Of a stretch of DNA of 26,196 nt, positions 18,001 to 26,130 are shown piece by piece; the stretch's first letter is position 1, and each line of letters starts with the position of its first letter. This DNA is from CAYTNY01 sp964439215 (GTDB lineage Bacteria > Oederibacteriota > PGYV01 > CAYTNY01). Both the position numbers and the translations under genes were made by a program. Under the pieces are notes generated by a model. The model did not search any database and had not been told where the DNA came from. It saw nothing but the letters and a program-made list of their open reading frames with translations. The DNA is taken from positions 1 to 26,196 of the forward strand of contig CAYTNY010000028.1 in NCBI GenBank assembly GCA_964439215.1, read 5' to 3'.

Positions 18001-18325
18001 GAGCATCCGGGAGCCTGTTACGGTTCCGGGGTGGATACCTTTTATCGGGAATAAAACATTCAGGTTTGAAAACAGCCTTAATATAAATACGGTGTTATCC
18101 CTGAAAAGGCTGTGGGTTGATGACGGCCGGGAAGATACCAAAGCCGGGGATAAAAGCGAACATAATTTCAATGCGGATACCAATGTCTCATATAATATGC
18201 TTCAGAATGTAAAGGTTTCATTTGGACTGGGATACGGCTGGCAGCATGATTATAATAATCCGGATGATGTCAGGGATTCTTTTCATCAGTTAAAGATTAT
18301 GGCGCGCGGTGTGATAGATTTTTAA
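12026..18325 (+). CDS. SprA-like giant outer-membrane barrel with three N-terminal FN3 domains
   Basis: ATG 12026 has GGAGA just upstream; residues 1-31 are a signal peptide. Three fibronectin-III domains (about 53-148, 150-243, 244-353) carry YDIYRST, YHIYRSE and YNIYRTT. From about 360 the sequence follows the SprA N-terminal pattern: IKLNGHIGSNIKIDVDYDDS, then KISIQYSGE, EASFGDITLSLPP, TQKLFGLMMKAKLVENLNF and TDYFDGTYFYL. A second SprA-like landmark is IDSMEGADNVIRAS at about 973, followed by WFPASVP. Residues 1141-1152 (DMNGNGALDTTE) form an EF-hand-type calcium loop. The long C-terminal half is strand-rich and ends in Phe, as outer-membrane barrels do. SprA/Sov is the T9SS translocon pore, about 2,400 aa; at 2,099 aa this protein is close in size but has FN3 domains added in front. 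An unrelated giant adhesin barrel is the alternative. Confidence 0.72.
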   Translation: MIISAKKTAVFTVMVLLFSVFAGKSAVFAALADETSGGDNDVSSVRDAAVWGLNASVENEEIILKWEPSGKMDMVYDIYRSTQPDGEYLKINKEPIRENLYSDNPENSIIEPVGGVVYYYRVEGVLEGASAGESEIVSAEKPEGSLVPPSDFEAQAVFMNVNLNWSAPRSTGENSVEGYHIYRSETQGEAGERINSEIIKGYEYRDASGQEGTEYFYSIQSEDAEGNVSEISRQVSAVPFEKTSVPADIQMEQLSNESIYLTWAEPEGGTFGISGYNIYRTTKPGRYDDEPLNIRPVQPLENKDGRHFYYDNMVFSRQEPGPGIDYYYKIVPIDSRGATTGASAEKSFFIEPEVIPQKGILSHDISQYGLPPDSKISISGQKIIAGSWLVVDPDARTSETKNLDIDQPFRIKLNGHIGSNIKIDVDYDDSREQFSDDGATKISIQYSGEQQDTVQEASFGDITLSLPPTKYVSFTQKLFGLMMKAKLVENLNFTGFAAQSKGISATQSFIGSKRQKEVDGDPFYTINDTDYFDGTYFYLTKDPSQVSELTRYGDEKPEEPVTIVPESVIVYLDDGIRQSSLVNPNAVYSSNDTFQFDRKYLGTDYTVDYRTGVVKFVDSIPKNYTIAVAYKTSDGQSIGYNTAGTDMSLDESRLVSASDGYTSDSAHLIQDGRVVANGETDISHKNVNTYFLGETQIENPAADENFMIRIKEKGSDEVAADVPPPTEPEASDWYEIDTNLGLLKFKAFYPFAKDAAVPGDPTNNSVDPEAEDAYNTTKPISNYYIELQYSYNVSSYRLDNFPVVFGTERVVVDGRLLKKDVDYYIFYETGEITFTDRVSIEQETQIDISYEYTPFFQTFNSNVYGGRLDYEMFENLKLGGTLLFKDAAAGRDVPDAKSTDNRLTTPMRMFVADADIKFSLDKKQFNDSLGALPFLDKTNLPLDFSFSGEIAHSDLNMNTYENSATDEMGVAMIDSMEGADNVIRASMEETNWFPASVPLGLEAENRNYITKEKITETGHEVRDPEDPLANSQQVMMRLDFNGLEQGEWDSYRYVISRFGENLNRYNTLEIWMYVETSAPIKIDVDVGIISEDSNSNNTLEFEGPEDDRRFRTQYDTGISSGIYPHDPEYWGEDNGIYDSEDMNGNGALDTTEAFYRFSADGTRYYHPELSSADDGKWINVKIPLSEFSSYFGLDARQIDPNNRKFFASIQHLRITVKGAGAAPAGGHIKLESVQFTGNSWSLETLSNSYDLAGNHIDAPDPDKMRVSTISRSTDESYEPNLDYFSYMTDDEKDSEEALKIEYALSLLDNRTSDGKPIYYATKLLSNTLGYDYQPYQKLKFDIYYDKRDSSAGPGRIMFIRLGSGPDEETLYYQYNLQLDSIPAEKGWHTVEFMLDGSDGRRSEPVGAVNLRKIQYITIGFINPNSTVSEETLYINNIRITEPEPRVGSAKFAESIVNIENIGRVVHTYEEKDSGFMTMLDLNRSAFRRHEKINRTRFEYKQFVFLPVTLDYTRSEYYTEDDYRDDRSFTGDFSWPDAASERIQGYARFTAVPGMDISSNVVYDSTDREYFEQYSYQDGVQTTLRVSPNIRYTTSPNIKIGEGSDIPLGDHTFESSFIFENIKSDYDEFEEGDSAAGMTYYDKELNNRQQTHSWTGSFKFGSVSVSPYYGLKLYDSKGSLPSRYLYYSDAISTDRNKTDRYLVTKREINPKLTVNTGELWVFNPVITYNVTNSTDYTLSRIVTTGDLSMNTGIKLSRLSPLLPDITNFSLSVKDNNRRYENSRVDGAMTEFENLTPEEQWYANIFSYLFDEEVWLWPWDEGMKQDLNYRRHEIEKISFGTLSKSMSLSMGEYRLFDRLGFSPSLSISMRRENQPNNVIMYLGDTVTFNLNRLTFYNVTLPLPWNLVNKADITGNFSFSRDTRYRSDVSRDAPEEERIYSRNETKSGEITLPYNADGGVDGQLYLGANHRLSILDRNETTTLTLNPRLTINYKWSIREPVTVPGWIPFIGNKTFRFENSLNINTVLSLKRLWVDDGREDTKAGDKSEHNFNADTNVSYNMLQNVKVSFGLGYGWQHDYNNPDDVRDSFHQLKIMARGVIDF

Positions 18326-18341
18326 ATAAGGATGGGATAAA

Positions 18342-21300
18342 ATGAAAAAAATATTTATTTTTTTTGCTGTTGTTTTTTGGGCCTTTGGCTGTATGGCGGA
18401 AACGCAGGCTCCTGATGTAAGGGTGTTTTTTGACGGGAGCGCGGCGCTGCTTGAGTGGGACGAACCTTATACGGATAACACCATAACCGCTTATGCCGTT
18501 TATATTGATACAACAACATCGCCTGAGGCGCATACCGAAGATCTGTATTATACGGATGCTTCCGTAAATACGGATGCTTCCCGGACATATTATGTCCATG
18601 CCGTGGAATACTCCGGGGTATCCGGAACTGTTTCCGCGGGTATCCATGCGGATCCGTATCCTCCGGAAAATATAACGGTTTCAGAATATAATTCAAAGAT
18701 TCTGCTTGAGTGGGACGAACCGGAGGATGGTTCCGTGAGTGCCTATAACATATACCGCTCAACAGGTTCGGGTTTTGTGTCTCCGGTCTTTATTGAGAAT
18801 AATGAATATCTGGATGAAGGGCTTATAAACGGAAAAGAATATATTTACAGTGTAACGAGTATCTCGCATCAGGAAGGGGCTTTTTCTGTCAGCCTGGCCG
18901 CAAAGCCGTTTGCCGAACCGGCTGCGCCTGTGGATGTTTCGGCTTCAGCTTCGGGAACAGATGCGGTTGTCCTGTGGGATGACGCCGGAATAGAAGGGAC
19001 TTATGCGGTTTTAGAATATGATATAATGAGACAATTATCTGAATCGGGTCCTGTTCAGGCGACAAATACAACAAGTGCGCTTGAATACCAGGACACAGGG
19101 CTTAATGCCGGTACAAGGTATTATTACAGGGTTATTGCCCGGGATTCCGCGGGCAATACTTCGCCTGCGTCTTATGCGGAAATTTTCATTCCGGGTACGC
19201 CTTCGCCTCCTTCGGGTTTTGAGATAACGAAGGTAAATGCCGCCGGAATAACGCTTAACTGGGATGACAGCCCGTCTGATGAAAATGCAACGGGTTATGT
19301 TGTCTACAGGAATGGTTCTGAATACGCGGACAGTGCATCTTCGGCGTATTATGACTCCGCGGCTGAATTGGGTGCGGAATATTATTACGGCGTGCTTGCC
19401 GTGAATTCTTACGGCCCTTCCGCGATCCGGGGAAATGTCACCGCGTCTGTGAAGCCGGCGGTTCCGGAAAATATTTCGGTTTCAGCGGGGGAAAACGAAG
19501 CAGATATTAATCTTCAGTGGGATCAGAACGCCACGGAGGAAAACATAACAATTTATAATATTTACAGGGGGGAAACAGAGGGTTCCATAGATTATATCGC
19601 TCATACGGATACGGCTTATTATATGGACGAGGATACAACAGCGGGGCAGATGTATTATTATACGGTTGAAGCGGTTTCAAATACGGTTAAGAGCAATCGG
19701 CCGGATGCGGTTTCCTTTACCGCGCTTTCGCTTCCCGCAGCGCCTGAAAATCTTTCGGCCGAAGCTTATGATTCATATATTCATCTTCAGTGGGACGATT
19801 TGTCAGATGTTTTTGCTGCCACCGGATACGCCGTATACAGAAGCACAGACGGTCCGGAAGGCGGCTGGGAGCAGGCGGCAGTGACAGAGGCTTCTGAATA
19901 TTATGATGCGGATCTTGAGGATGGAACGCTTTATTACTATAAAACAGCCGCAATGAATGCCCACGGCCCCGGAGATTTTTCCGAGCCCCTGGGGATTACA
20001 TTCAGCGCATCAGGAGAGCCCGGTCCGCCGCGGAGCCTGGAAGCGGTATCCGACGGCGCGGGGGCATTGGAACTTTCGTGGAGCGCTCCTGTTTCAGGGT
20101 CAGTGACAGCCTATAATATTTACCGGTCAACCGTTTCTATGGAGTATTCTTCCGAGCCTTATGCAGCAGCCGAAGCGCTGAATTATACGGATGATAATGC
20201 CCAGGAAGATGTTCTTTATTATTACAGAACGGCAAGTGTCGGCGATGTGCTGAGTGCGTATTCAAATGAGGTATCAGGGACGGCTTATGTACGGCCGGAT
20301 GCCCCCGGGGATATTTTTCTGATGAACATAAATGAGTCTGTGCTTGTCAGCTGGGACGCGCCGGCGGCGGATTATACTTATTTTGACGGGGCGCATAATT
20401 ATAATATTTACAGAAGTACTTCGCCTTTGTCTGAGGGAGGGCATATAACCCGGACCGCGGAAACATATTATGTTGACGCGGAAACTCTTGCAGGCAGTAT
20501 TTATTATTACAGTGTAAGGACCGTTGATTCCAATGATAATGAAAGTTTTGAGGGGGATCCGGTTTCCATACAGCTTTCCGGAGTAAAAGAGCCGCCTGAG
20601 AATCTTGCGGCAAAGGCTTCCGACGGACAGGTGCTTTTGTACTGGTCATCAATGGCTGTTTCCGGGTACAATATCTACAGAAAACTTACGTTTTCCGCGG
20701 AATACGATCTGATTGAGGCAAATCTGGATTTTGACCGCGTTTCTTATACTGACAGCAATGTGGCAAATGATTTTATGTACGAGTATTCGGTTTCCGCGCT
20801 GAGTTCATACGGGGAGGGGCCCAAGTCGGAGCCTGTTGAGGCGATGCCTTATGACAGTGTTGTAATAGATCCGGAAGACAAGGAAGTGCAGTATACAATA
20901 ACCGGAAAAAAAGATGTAAGCCTTCAGTGGGCGGCGGCTCAAAACGGAACTTATGAAGTTTCTCGGTATAATGTTTTCAGAAGCACCGACAACGGCGGAA
21001 CATATACGCTGCTTGCGGAAACAGCCGCCGGTGTGAGGGAATATACGGATACGGAAACAAATTGGGGAATGCGGTACGTTTATTCGGTAAGAGCTGAAGA
21101 TACAGGCGGAAACACGGATGCTTTTTATAATCTGCTGACGGTTGAGCTGCCCGCGGCGGAGAACCGTATGAGGATATATTCAAATCTTATAAATACGGGG
21201 CTGGGCGAAAAACTCAGAATGAGATATTTTCTTTCAAAAGAAGGAGAATTCAGGATCAGCGTGCATACTTTAAGCGGCGTGCATGTAAAAACAATTGTTG

Positions 21301-21467
21301 AAGGCAGCGCGCCTGCCGGTGTTTCTGAGGATAATCCTTATGAAAGTTCTGATATTTTCTGGGACGGCACAAATGCGTCCGGGGAAAAAGCCGCCGCGGG
21401 TGTGTATCTTATTATACTGGAAGTTGAAGGAGAAAGAACGATTAATAAAGCGGCTGTTGTGAAATAA
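18342..21467 (+). CDS. Surface protein of ten FN3 domains with a FlgD-like C-terminal domain
   Basis: ATG 18342 follows the SprA-like stop by 16 bases, with AAGGATGGG upstream. The signal peptide is MKKIFIFFAVVFWAFGCMAE; Cys17 could be a lipidation site, but normal cleavage after CMA is equally possible. I count ten tandem FN3 domains of about 90 residues, recognised by repeated xxLxWD, YNIYRS and YYYxV motifs. The last 100 residues are a FlgD-like domain (MRYFLSKEGEFRISVHTLSG, IFWDGTNASGEKAAAGVYLI, ending AAVVK), the layout of T9SS type A sorting domains. It is likely a secreted or surface-anchored adhesin or matrix protein. Its FN3 type matches that of the preceding SprA-like gene, so it is the prime candidate cargo or partner. 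Confidence 0.82.
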   Translation: MKKIFIFFAVVFWAFGCMAETQAPDVRVFFDGSAALLEWDEPYTDNTITAYAVYIDTTTSPEAHTEDLYYTDASVNTDASRTYYVHAVEYSGVSGTVSAGIHADPYPPENITVSEYNSKILLEWDEPEDGSVSAYNIYRSTGSGFVSPVFIENNEYLDEGLINGKEYIYSVTSISHQEGAFSVSLAAKPFAEPAAPVDVSASASGTDAVVLWDDAGIEGTYAVLEYDIMRQLSESGPVQATNTTSALEYQDTGLNAGTRYYYRVIARDSAGNTSPASYAEIFIPGTPSPPSGFEITKVNAAGITLNWDDSPSDENATGYVVYRNGSEYADSASSAYYDSAAELGAEYYYGVLAVNSYGPSAIRGNVTASVKPAVPENISVSAGENEADINLQWDQNATEENITIYNIYRGETEGSIDYIAHTDTAYYMDEDTTAGQMYYYTVEAVSNTVKSNRPDAVSFTALSLPAAPENLSAEAYDSYIHLQWDDLSDVFAATGYAVYRSTDGPEGGWEQAAVTEASEYYDADLEDGTLYYYKTAAMNAHGPGDFSEPLGITFSASGEPGPPRSLEAVSDGAGALELSWSAPVSGSVTAYNIYRSTVSMEYSSEPYAAAEALNYTDDNAQEDVLYYYRTASVGDVLSAYSNEVSGTAYVRPDAPGDIFLMNINESVLVSWDAPAADYTYFDGAHNYNIYRSTSPLSEGGHITRTAETYYVDAETLAGSIYYYSVRTVDSNDNESFEGDPVSIQLSGVKEPPENLAAKASDGQVLLYWSSMAVSGYNIYRKLTFSAEYDLIEANLDFDRVSYTDSNVANDFMYEYSVSALSSYGEGPKSEPVEAMPYDSVVIDPEDKEVQYTITGKKDVSLQWAAAQNGTYEVSRYNVFRSTDNGGTYTLLAETAAGVREYTDTETNWGMRYVYSVRAEDTGGNTDAFYNLLTVELPAAENRMRIYSNLINTGLGEKLRMRYFLSKEGEFRISVHTLSGVHVKTIVEGSAPAGVSEDNPYESSDIFWDGTNASGEKAAAGVYLIILEVEGERTINKAAVVK

Positions 21468-21493
21468 ATACGCGGCATAAAAACGGAGGAGAA

Positions 21494-23263
21494 ATGAAGA
21501 GTGCGGTAAATATTCTGCCGGAAAATGTGGCGAATCAGATAGCGGCGGGCGAGGTTATAATAAGGCCGGCTTCCTGCGTGAAAGAACTTGTGGAAAATTC
21601 GCTGGATGCACAGGCGGATGATATAAGCATCCATATTCTGGAAGCGGGTAAAAAACTTATTGAGGTGAGGGACAACGGCCGGGGCATGCGTGAAAATGAC
21701 GCGGAAAAAGCGTTCTTAAGACATGCGACGAGCAAGATATCGGACACTGCCGACCTGCAGAGCATAAGAAGTTTTGGCTTCAGGGGGGAAGCGCTTGCGG
21801 CGGCATCATCGGTTTCAAGAATGGAAATAATAACAAAAGACAGCGCCGGCAGCGAGGGTATAAGGCTTAAGATAGAAAAAAGCGCTGTTGTATCCCGCGG
21901 CCCTGCCGCCGTGAATACAGGAACCGTTGTTAAAATAAAAGATCTTTTTTACAATACGCCGGCGCGCAGGAAGTTTTTAAAGGCTGATTATACGGAAGAA
22001 GCGCATATAATAGGCGCCGTATCCGCAATGGCGCTGGCAAATGAACAGGCGGGGTTCAGGCTCTTTATAAATAAAAAAGAAGTTATGGTCATACCGAAAA
22101 ACTCTCCGCTGAAAGAGCGGATACGTATTATCTACGGCAGGGAAACAGCGGATTCGCTGATAGAGATAGGGGAATATGCGGATGATATAAAAATAACCGG
22201 TTTTGCCGGCGCTCCGGGCGCGGCGCTGAAAAACAGAAACAAACAGTTCTTTTTTGTGAATAAAAGGCCGGTGTCCGGAAGAGCGATGTCATTTGCGGTT
22301 TATGAGGGCTACGGCACGCTTCTTATGAAAGGGCGCTATCCGGCAGTCTTTATTTTTATGGATATTGATCCCGCCCTGGTTGATGTAAATGTGCATCCGG
22401 CAAAAGCGGAGATTAAATTCAGGAACGAGAGGGCGGTTTTTTCATCCATAAGAAGAGCGGTGTTTTCCGCCATGAATTCAAATGAACTGTCCAAAAGTGT
22501 GCGGGATATAAAAACATCACAGGAAACAGGAGCGCCGGGAAATGAAAAATACCAGGGAGCCGGCCCGGCTGCGGATGTTTTTGAAACAGAAGGAAAAGCA
22601 GCTCCGGAAGCAGCGCTTTTTGAAGAAGAAAAAATAAGTGTGTCGGATTTCGCGCGCGCGGAGGCCGGTTCAAAAAAACGTGATTATCTGCGGATGAATA
22701 TAATAGGACAGGTAAAGGAAACATATATACTGGGGGAAGACGCGGGAAATCTTATTTTAATTGATCAGCACGCGGCACATGAAAAAGTTCTTTATGAAAA
22801 AATAATGAAGGATATAAAAGAAAGGAAAATGAAGGTTCAGGAGGTCCTTATACCCGAAATAATAGAACTGACAAGGGAAGAAAAAAAAGTTTTTGAAAAC
22901 AACAGGGGAATTTTAAGCCGTGCGGGGTTTGAGGTTGAAGAGTTCGGAGAGTCTGAATATAAAATATCCGCTCATCCCGTGGTTTTTAAAAATAAAGAAA
23001 CCGCTCCGGCTGTAAAGGAAATAATATCAAAAATAATGGAGCACGGCGGTTCTGAGAGAGAAGGGATCTTTAAGGAGATGGCGGATACTATGGCCTGCAG
23101 AGCCGCCATAAAGGGGGGCGACAGGCTCAGCAGCGAAGAAATAAAAGCTCTTTTGGATGAATACTTTGAGATTGAAGAGCCGTTTTCCTGTCCGCACGGC
23201 AGGCCGGTAATTGTAAAGGTTTCATTCGGGGAAATAGAAAAAATGTTTAAAAGAAAAGTGTAA
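21494..23263 (+). CDS. mutL: DNA mismatch repair protein MutL with endonuclease motifs
   Basis: ATG 21494 is preceded by CGGAGGAG. The N-terminal GHKL ATPase is intact: VANQIAAGEVIIRPASCVKE, ELVENSLDA, DNGRGM, RHATSKI and FGFRGEALA. A variable linker spans about 330-400. The C-terminal dimerisation domain has DQHAAHEKVLYE, the DQHA(x)2E(x)4E nuclease signature, plus ACRAAIKGGD and CPHGRP. MutL links MutS recognition to strand incision, and this one should nick DNA itself, as in bacteria without MutH. Length (589 aa) is normal. It lies 26 bases after the FN3 gene and 11 bases before miaA, an order (mutL-miaA) seen in many bacteria. Confidence 0.96.
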   Translation: MKSAVNILPENVANQIAAGEVIIRPASCVKELVENSLDAQADDISIHILEAGKKLIEVRDNGRGMRENDAEKAFLRHATSKISDTADLQSIRSFGFRGEALAAASSVSRMEIITKDSAGSEGIRLKIEKSAVVSRGPAAVNTGTVVKIKDLFYNTPARRKFLKADYTEEAHIIGAVSAMALANEQAGFRLFINKKEVMVIPKNSPLKERIRIIYGRETADSLIEIGEYADDIKITGFAGAPGAALKNRNKQFFFVNKRPVSGRAMSFAVYEGYGTLLMKGRYPAVFIFMDIDPALVDVNVHPAKAEIKFRNERAVFSSIRRAVFSAMNSNELSKSVRDIKTSQETGAPGNEKYQGAGPAADVFETEGKAAPEAALFEEEKISVSDFARAEAGSKKRDYLRMNIIGQVKETYILGEDAGNLILIDQHAAHEKVLYEKIMKDIKERKMKVQEVLIPEIIELTREEKKVFENNRGILSRAGFEVEEFGESEYKISAHPVVFKNKETAPAVKEIISKIMEHGGSEREGIFKEMADTMACRAAIKGGDRLSSEEIKALLDEYFEIEEPFSCPHGRPVIVKVSFGEIEKMFKRKV

Positions 23264-23274
23264 AAGAAGAAAAA

Positions 23275-24186
23275 ATGTATATAATAATCGCGGGCCCTAC
23301 CTGCACGGGCAAGTCTGAAACAGCTGTAAGGACAGCGGAGCTTGTAAACGGCGAAGTAATATCCGCGGATTCAATGCAGGTTTACAGAGGAATGAATATA
23401 GGAACAGGGAAAATACGGCCCGGACACATGCGCGGGATACCGCATCATCTGATTGATATACTTGATGTTTCAGAGGATTTTTCCGCGGCGAAATTCAGGG
23501 AGCGGTGCGGTGCGCTTATAAAGGATATCTTAAAAAGAGGAAAAACACCGGTCGTTGCGGGGGGGACAGGGCTTTATATAGATGTTCTTATCAGCGGGAT
23601 CGCGGATATAGAGGAAGCCGATAAAGAAACAAAAATGAAATTAAGGGGCCTTCTGGACGAGAGAGGCCTTGATTATATTGTCGGAATGCTCAGGGAAAAG
23701 GATCCGGAGGAAGCCGGGCGGGTGGATGTGAAGAATCCCAGAAGAGTGCTGCGTTCTCTTGAAATAATGGAAGCGTCCGGAATGCGCGCCTCGGAAATCA
23801 AGAAAAAAGCTTCTGAAAACGCGCTAAAAGAAAAAAATAAAATGTTTGTGCTTGATATGAACAGGGAAGAACTTTATCTCAGGATAAACCGCAGGGTGGA
23901 TGAAATGATAAAAAAAGGCTTGATAAAAGAGGTGGAATCGCTTATAAATAGCGGAGCGGAGCCCGGCATGAATTCAATGCAGGCCATAGGCTATAAGGAA
24001 ATCGCGGAATGCATAATTGCGGGCAGAGCTCCGGAAAGCGCCGCGGAAGAAATAAAAAAAGCCACAAGGAATTACGCGAAAAGACAGATAACCTGGTTTA
24101 AAAGGTACGGCAATGCCGGGAGAATAGACACGGGCGCGGTAAGCCCGGAAAAAGCAGCAGAGATCATTGCGGGTTCCTGTCCGTAA
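23275..24186 (+). CDS. miaA: tRNA dimethylallyltransferase MiaA
   Basis: ATG 23275 follows mutL by 11 bases and has only a weak purine-rich ribosome site (AAGAAG), suggesting coupling to mutL. The P-loop reads AGPTCTGKSETAV, followed by ISADSMQVYRGMNIGTGK and VVAGGTGLYIDVLISG, all typical of MiaA. The C-terminal part holds MQAIGYKEIAE and ATRNYAKRQITWFKR. The enzyme adds a dimethylallyl group to A37 of tRNAs that read codons starting with U, which stabilises decoding. The length of 303 aa is standard. The Cys-Thr in the P-loop, in place of the common Ala-Ser or Ser-Ala, is a minor variation. Confidence 0.96.
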   Translation: MYIIIAGPTCTGKSETAVRTAELVNGEVISADSMQVYRGMNIGTGKIRPGHMRGIPHHLIDILDVSEDFSAAKFRERCGALIKDILKRGKTPVVAGGTGLYIDVLISGIADIEEADKETKMKLRGLLDERGLDYIVGMLREKDPEEAGRVDVKNPRRVLRSLEIMEASGMRASEIKKKASENALKEKNKMFVLDMNREELYLRINRRVDEMIKKGLIKEVESLINSGAEPGMNSMQAIGYKEIAECIIAGRAPESAAEEIKKATRNYAKRQITWFKRYGNAGRIDTGAVSPEKAAEIIAGSCP

Positions 24187-24203
24187 AAAAAACGGAGAAA
24201 AAA

Positions 24204-25430
24204 ATGAAAGAACTTATAAAAAACAGAAATTTTAAAAATCTTATGGCGGTTCAGACTATAGAGCAGATCGGCGACAGCCTTATGCTTATGTCCCTTTTTG
24301 CCTGGGTTATGGCAATGCCCGGGGATCAAAGGGCGCAGAATATGTCCATACTTATTTTCTGGGTGAGCCTGCCCATTATTCTTATCGGCCCTTTCTCAGG
24401 GGTTATTATTGACAGGTTCAAAAGAAAAACCCTGCTTTTGGCCGCAACGGTTATGAAGGGCAGTTTTATTCTTTTGATCTGGTTTTTTGCCGGAGGCTAT
24501 GAATCTATTCCTCTGATTTACGGGCTTGTTTTTATGAAGTCTTTTGCGACACAGTTTTTCATACCCGCAAAATCCGCGTTTGTGCCCGCTGTGGTAAATA
24601 ATGATAAAAAACTTATAATCGCAAACTCCATATCCGCCACGCTTATGGTAATAACACAGATAATGACATATGCCGCGGCCGGAATTGCCATTGCTTTTTT
24701 CGGCGTTAAAACAATAATACTGATTGCGGCCTCCATGTATGTACCCGCTGTTATAATGATATTTTTTGTGCGCGCGGATGAAAAAATCAAGGAAAAAAGA
24801 GAATTTCCGCCGGTAAAAAAGATTATTCTGGAATTATGGGACGGGCTGAAGTTTCTTTTCAGCGACGCGAAAATAAAATTTGTGACAAGAAGAGTCTTTG
24901 CGGTGACCGTTGCGGTAACTGTTGTTTATATAGCCCTTACCGGCAGTTATCTCGGATATATAATAAAGCAGACAGGCATTGCGAACAAAGAAGTTGAGGC
25001 CCTGGGTTTTGTTATGGCCGCGGTGGGAATGGGGCTTGTTCTCGGCGTTATTGTCGTTGAAAAAATACTGAAGAAAATAAGAGAAGTATCGCTTATAAGG
25101 ACGGTCTTTCCTATAATAGGCGCAATGGTGACGGGACTGTATTTTTATCCGAACTTTTATTTTCTGCTTGTGTGCGCCTTTGTATCCGGAGCCTGCGCGG
25201 TTATGCTTTTTGGAATAGCTGAAACAGTAATACAGAAAAACACACCGGTGAATATGCGCGGGAGGATATTTGCTTCATATTATGTTTTCAGGAATTCTGG
25301 GCCGGCCGCGGCAACGGGCATTTCCGGGCTGCTGCTTTTATTTATGGGGGAAAAAGAGATGGTTCTTGCGGCGGGCCTTGTTTTTGTGATTTACGGTGCA
25401 GTGAACTTACTGGGAGCAAAAAGAGCATAA
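24204..25430 (+). CDS. MFS transporter (DHA3-like)
   Basis: ATG 24204 has GGAGA upstream, 17 bases after miaA. The 408-aa protein has about twelve membrane helices with a central cytoplasmic loop near 190-220 (RADEKIKEKREF). The loop-2/3 MFS motif is seen as SGVIIDRFKRKTLL at about 70. The late motif NMRGRIFASYYVFRNSGPAA matches the DHA3/MFS_3 group, which includes drug and siderophore exporters such as EntS. The substrate cannot be read from sequence, and its place after miaA gives no pathway clue. Confidence 0.85.
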   Translation: MKELIKNRNFKNLMAVQTIEQIGDSLMLMSLFAWVMAMPGDQRAQNMSILIFWVSLPIILIGPFSGVIIDRFKRKTLLLAATVMKGSFILLIWFFAGGYESIPLIYGLVFMKSFATQFFIPAKSAFVPAVVNNDKKLIIANSISATLMVITQIMTYAAAGIAIAFFGVKTIILIAASMYVPAVIMIFFVRADEKIKEKREFPPVKKIILELWDGLKFLFSDAKIKFVTRRVFAVTVAVTVVYIALTGSYLGYIIKQTGIANKEVEALGFVMAAVGMGLVLGVIVVEKILKKIREVSLIRTVFPIIGAMVTGLYFYPNFYFLLVCAFVSGACAVMLFGIAETVIQKNTPVNMRGRIFASYYVFRNSGPAAATGISGLLLLFMGEKEMVLAAGLVFVIYGAVNLLGAKRA

Positions 25431-25459
25431 GCCGGAAGGCGGTATGCGGGAGGTGTTTG

Positions 25460-25993
25460 ATGGGTGAAATAAAGTATCCGGAGCCGAAAAAGATCATATG
25501 CGGGTTTATATATTCAGCAGAGCCGGTTTATGAAAAAGCAGCGGCTGAAATGAAAATGGTTTACGGGGAAACTGATTTTGTATCAGAGCCCGTTCCTTTT
25601 ATCCATACGCGTTATTACGGCACGGAAGGCAGGGAAGGGCTGAAAAGAAGATTTATAAGTTTTAAAAAAAACGCGGATCCCGGTTTGCTGCCGGATATAA
25701 AGATAACCGCGAATGAACTGGAAAAGAAATATCTGCGGGAAAACGGGGAGAGGAAAATCAATATTGACCCGGGCATGCTTTCCATGGCAAAAGTCATTCT
25801 CGCGACAACAAAAAATTATCAGCACCGGATATATGCGGGGAAAGGGATATTTGCGGAAGTAACGCTGCGCTACAGCGGAAAAAAAAAGAGTTTTATCCCC
25901 TGGGAATGGACATATCCTGATTATGCGGCAGAGGAATACATAAATATTTTTAATAAAATAAGGCAAATATACGCTCTTTCACTCGTGCGCTAG
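25460..25993 (+). CDS. DUF4416 family protein
   Basis: I choose ATG 25460 over the TTG three bases earlier because GGGAGG (25448-25453) lies six bases upstream. The 177-aa protein shows the DUF4416 pattern: PKKIICGFIYSAEPVYEKA at the start, PFIHTRYYG, and later IDPGMLSMAKVILATTKNYQ, HRIYAGKGIFAEVTLRY and WEWTYPDY. No signal or membrane segment is seen, so it is probably cytoplasmic. The biochemical role of the family is not known. It is the last gene of the train. Confidence 0.85.
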   Translation: MGEIKYPEPKKIICGFIYSAEPVYEKAAAEMKMVYGETDFVSEPVPFIHTRYYGTEGREGLKRRFISFKKNADPGLLPDIKITANELEKKYLRENGERKINIDPGMLSMAKVILATTKNYQHRIYAGKGIFAEVTLRYSGKKKSFIPWEWTYPDYAAEEYINIFNKIRQIYALSLVR

Positions 25994-26053
25994 CTGAAGA
26001 ATGCGCCGCTGCCGCTGACGAAACGATGTTCTGCTGAGCCGAGGCGGACAGAA

Positions 26054-26078
26054 TTTATATTTCAGGCTGAAATATAAA
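26054..26078. repeat. Perfect 11-bp inverted repeat
   Basis: TTTATATTTCA (26054-26064) and TGAAATATAAA (26068-26078) pair perfectly around GGC. There is no T-run after the stem, so it is not a classic intrinsic terminator, though it may still stabilise the 3' end of the gene train. Confidence 0.7.
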
Positions 26079-26130
26079 ATGAATTGCAGCACCTAAAACA
26101 TTCGGAAACACATAGGAATATAAATCACTT

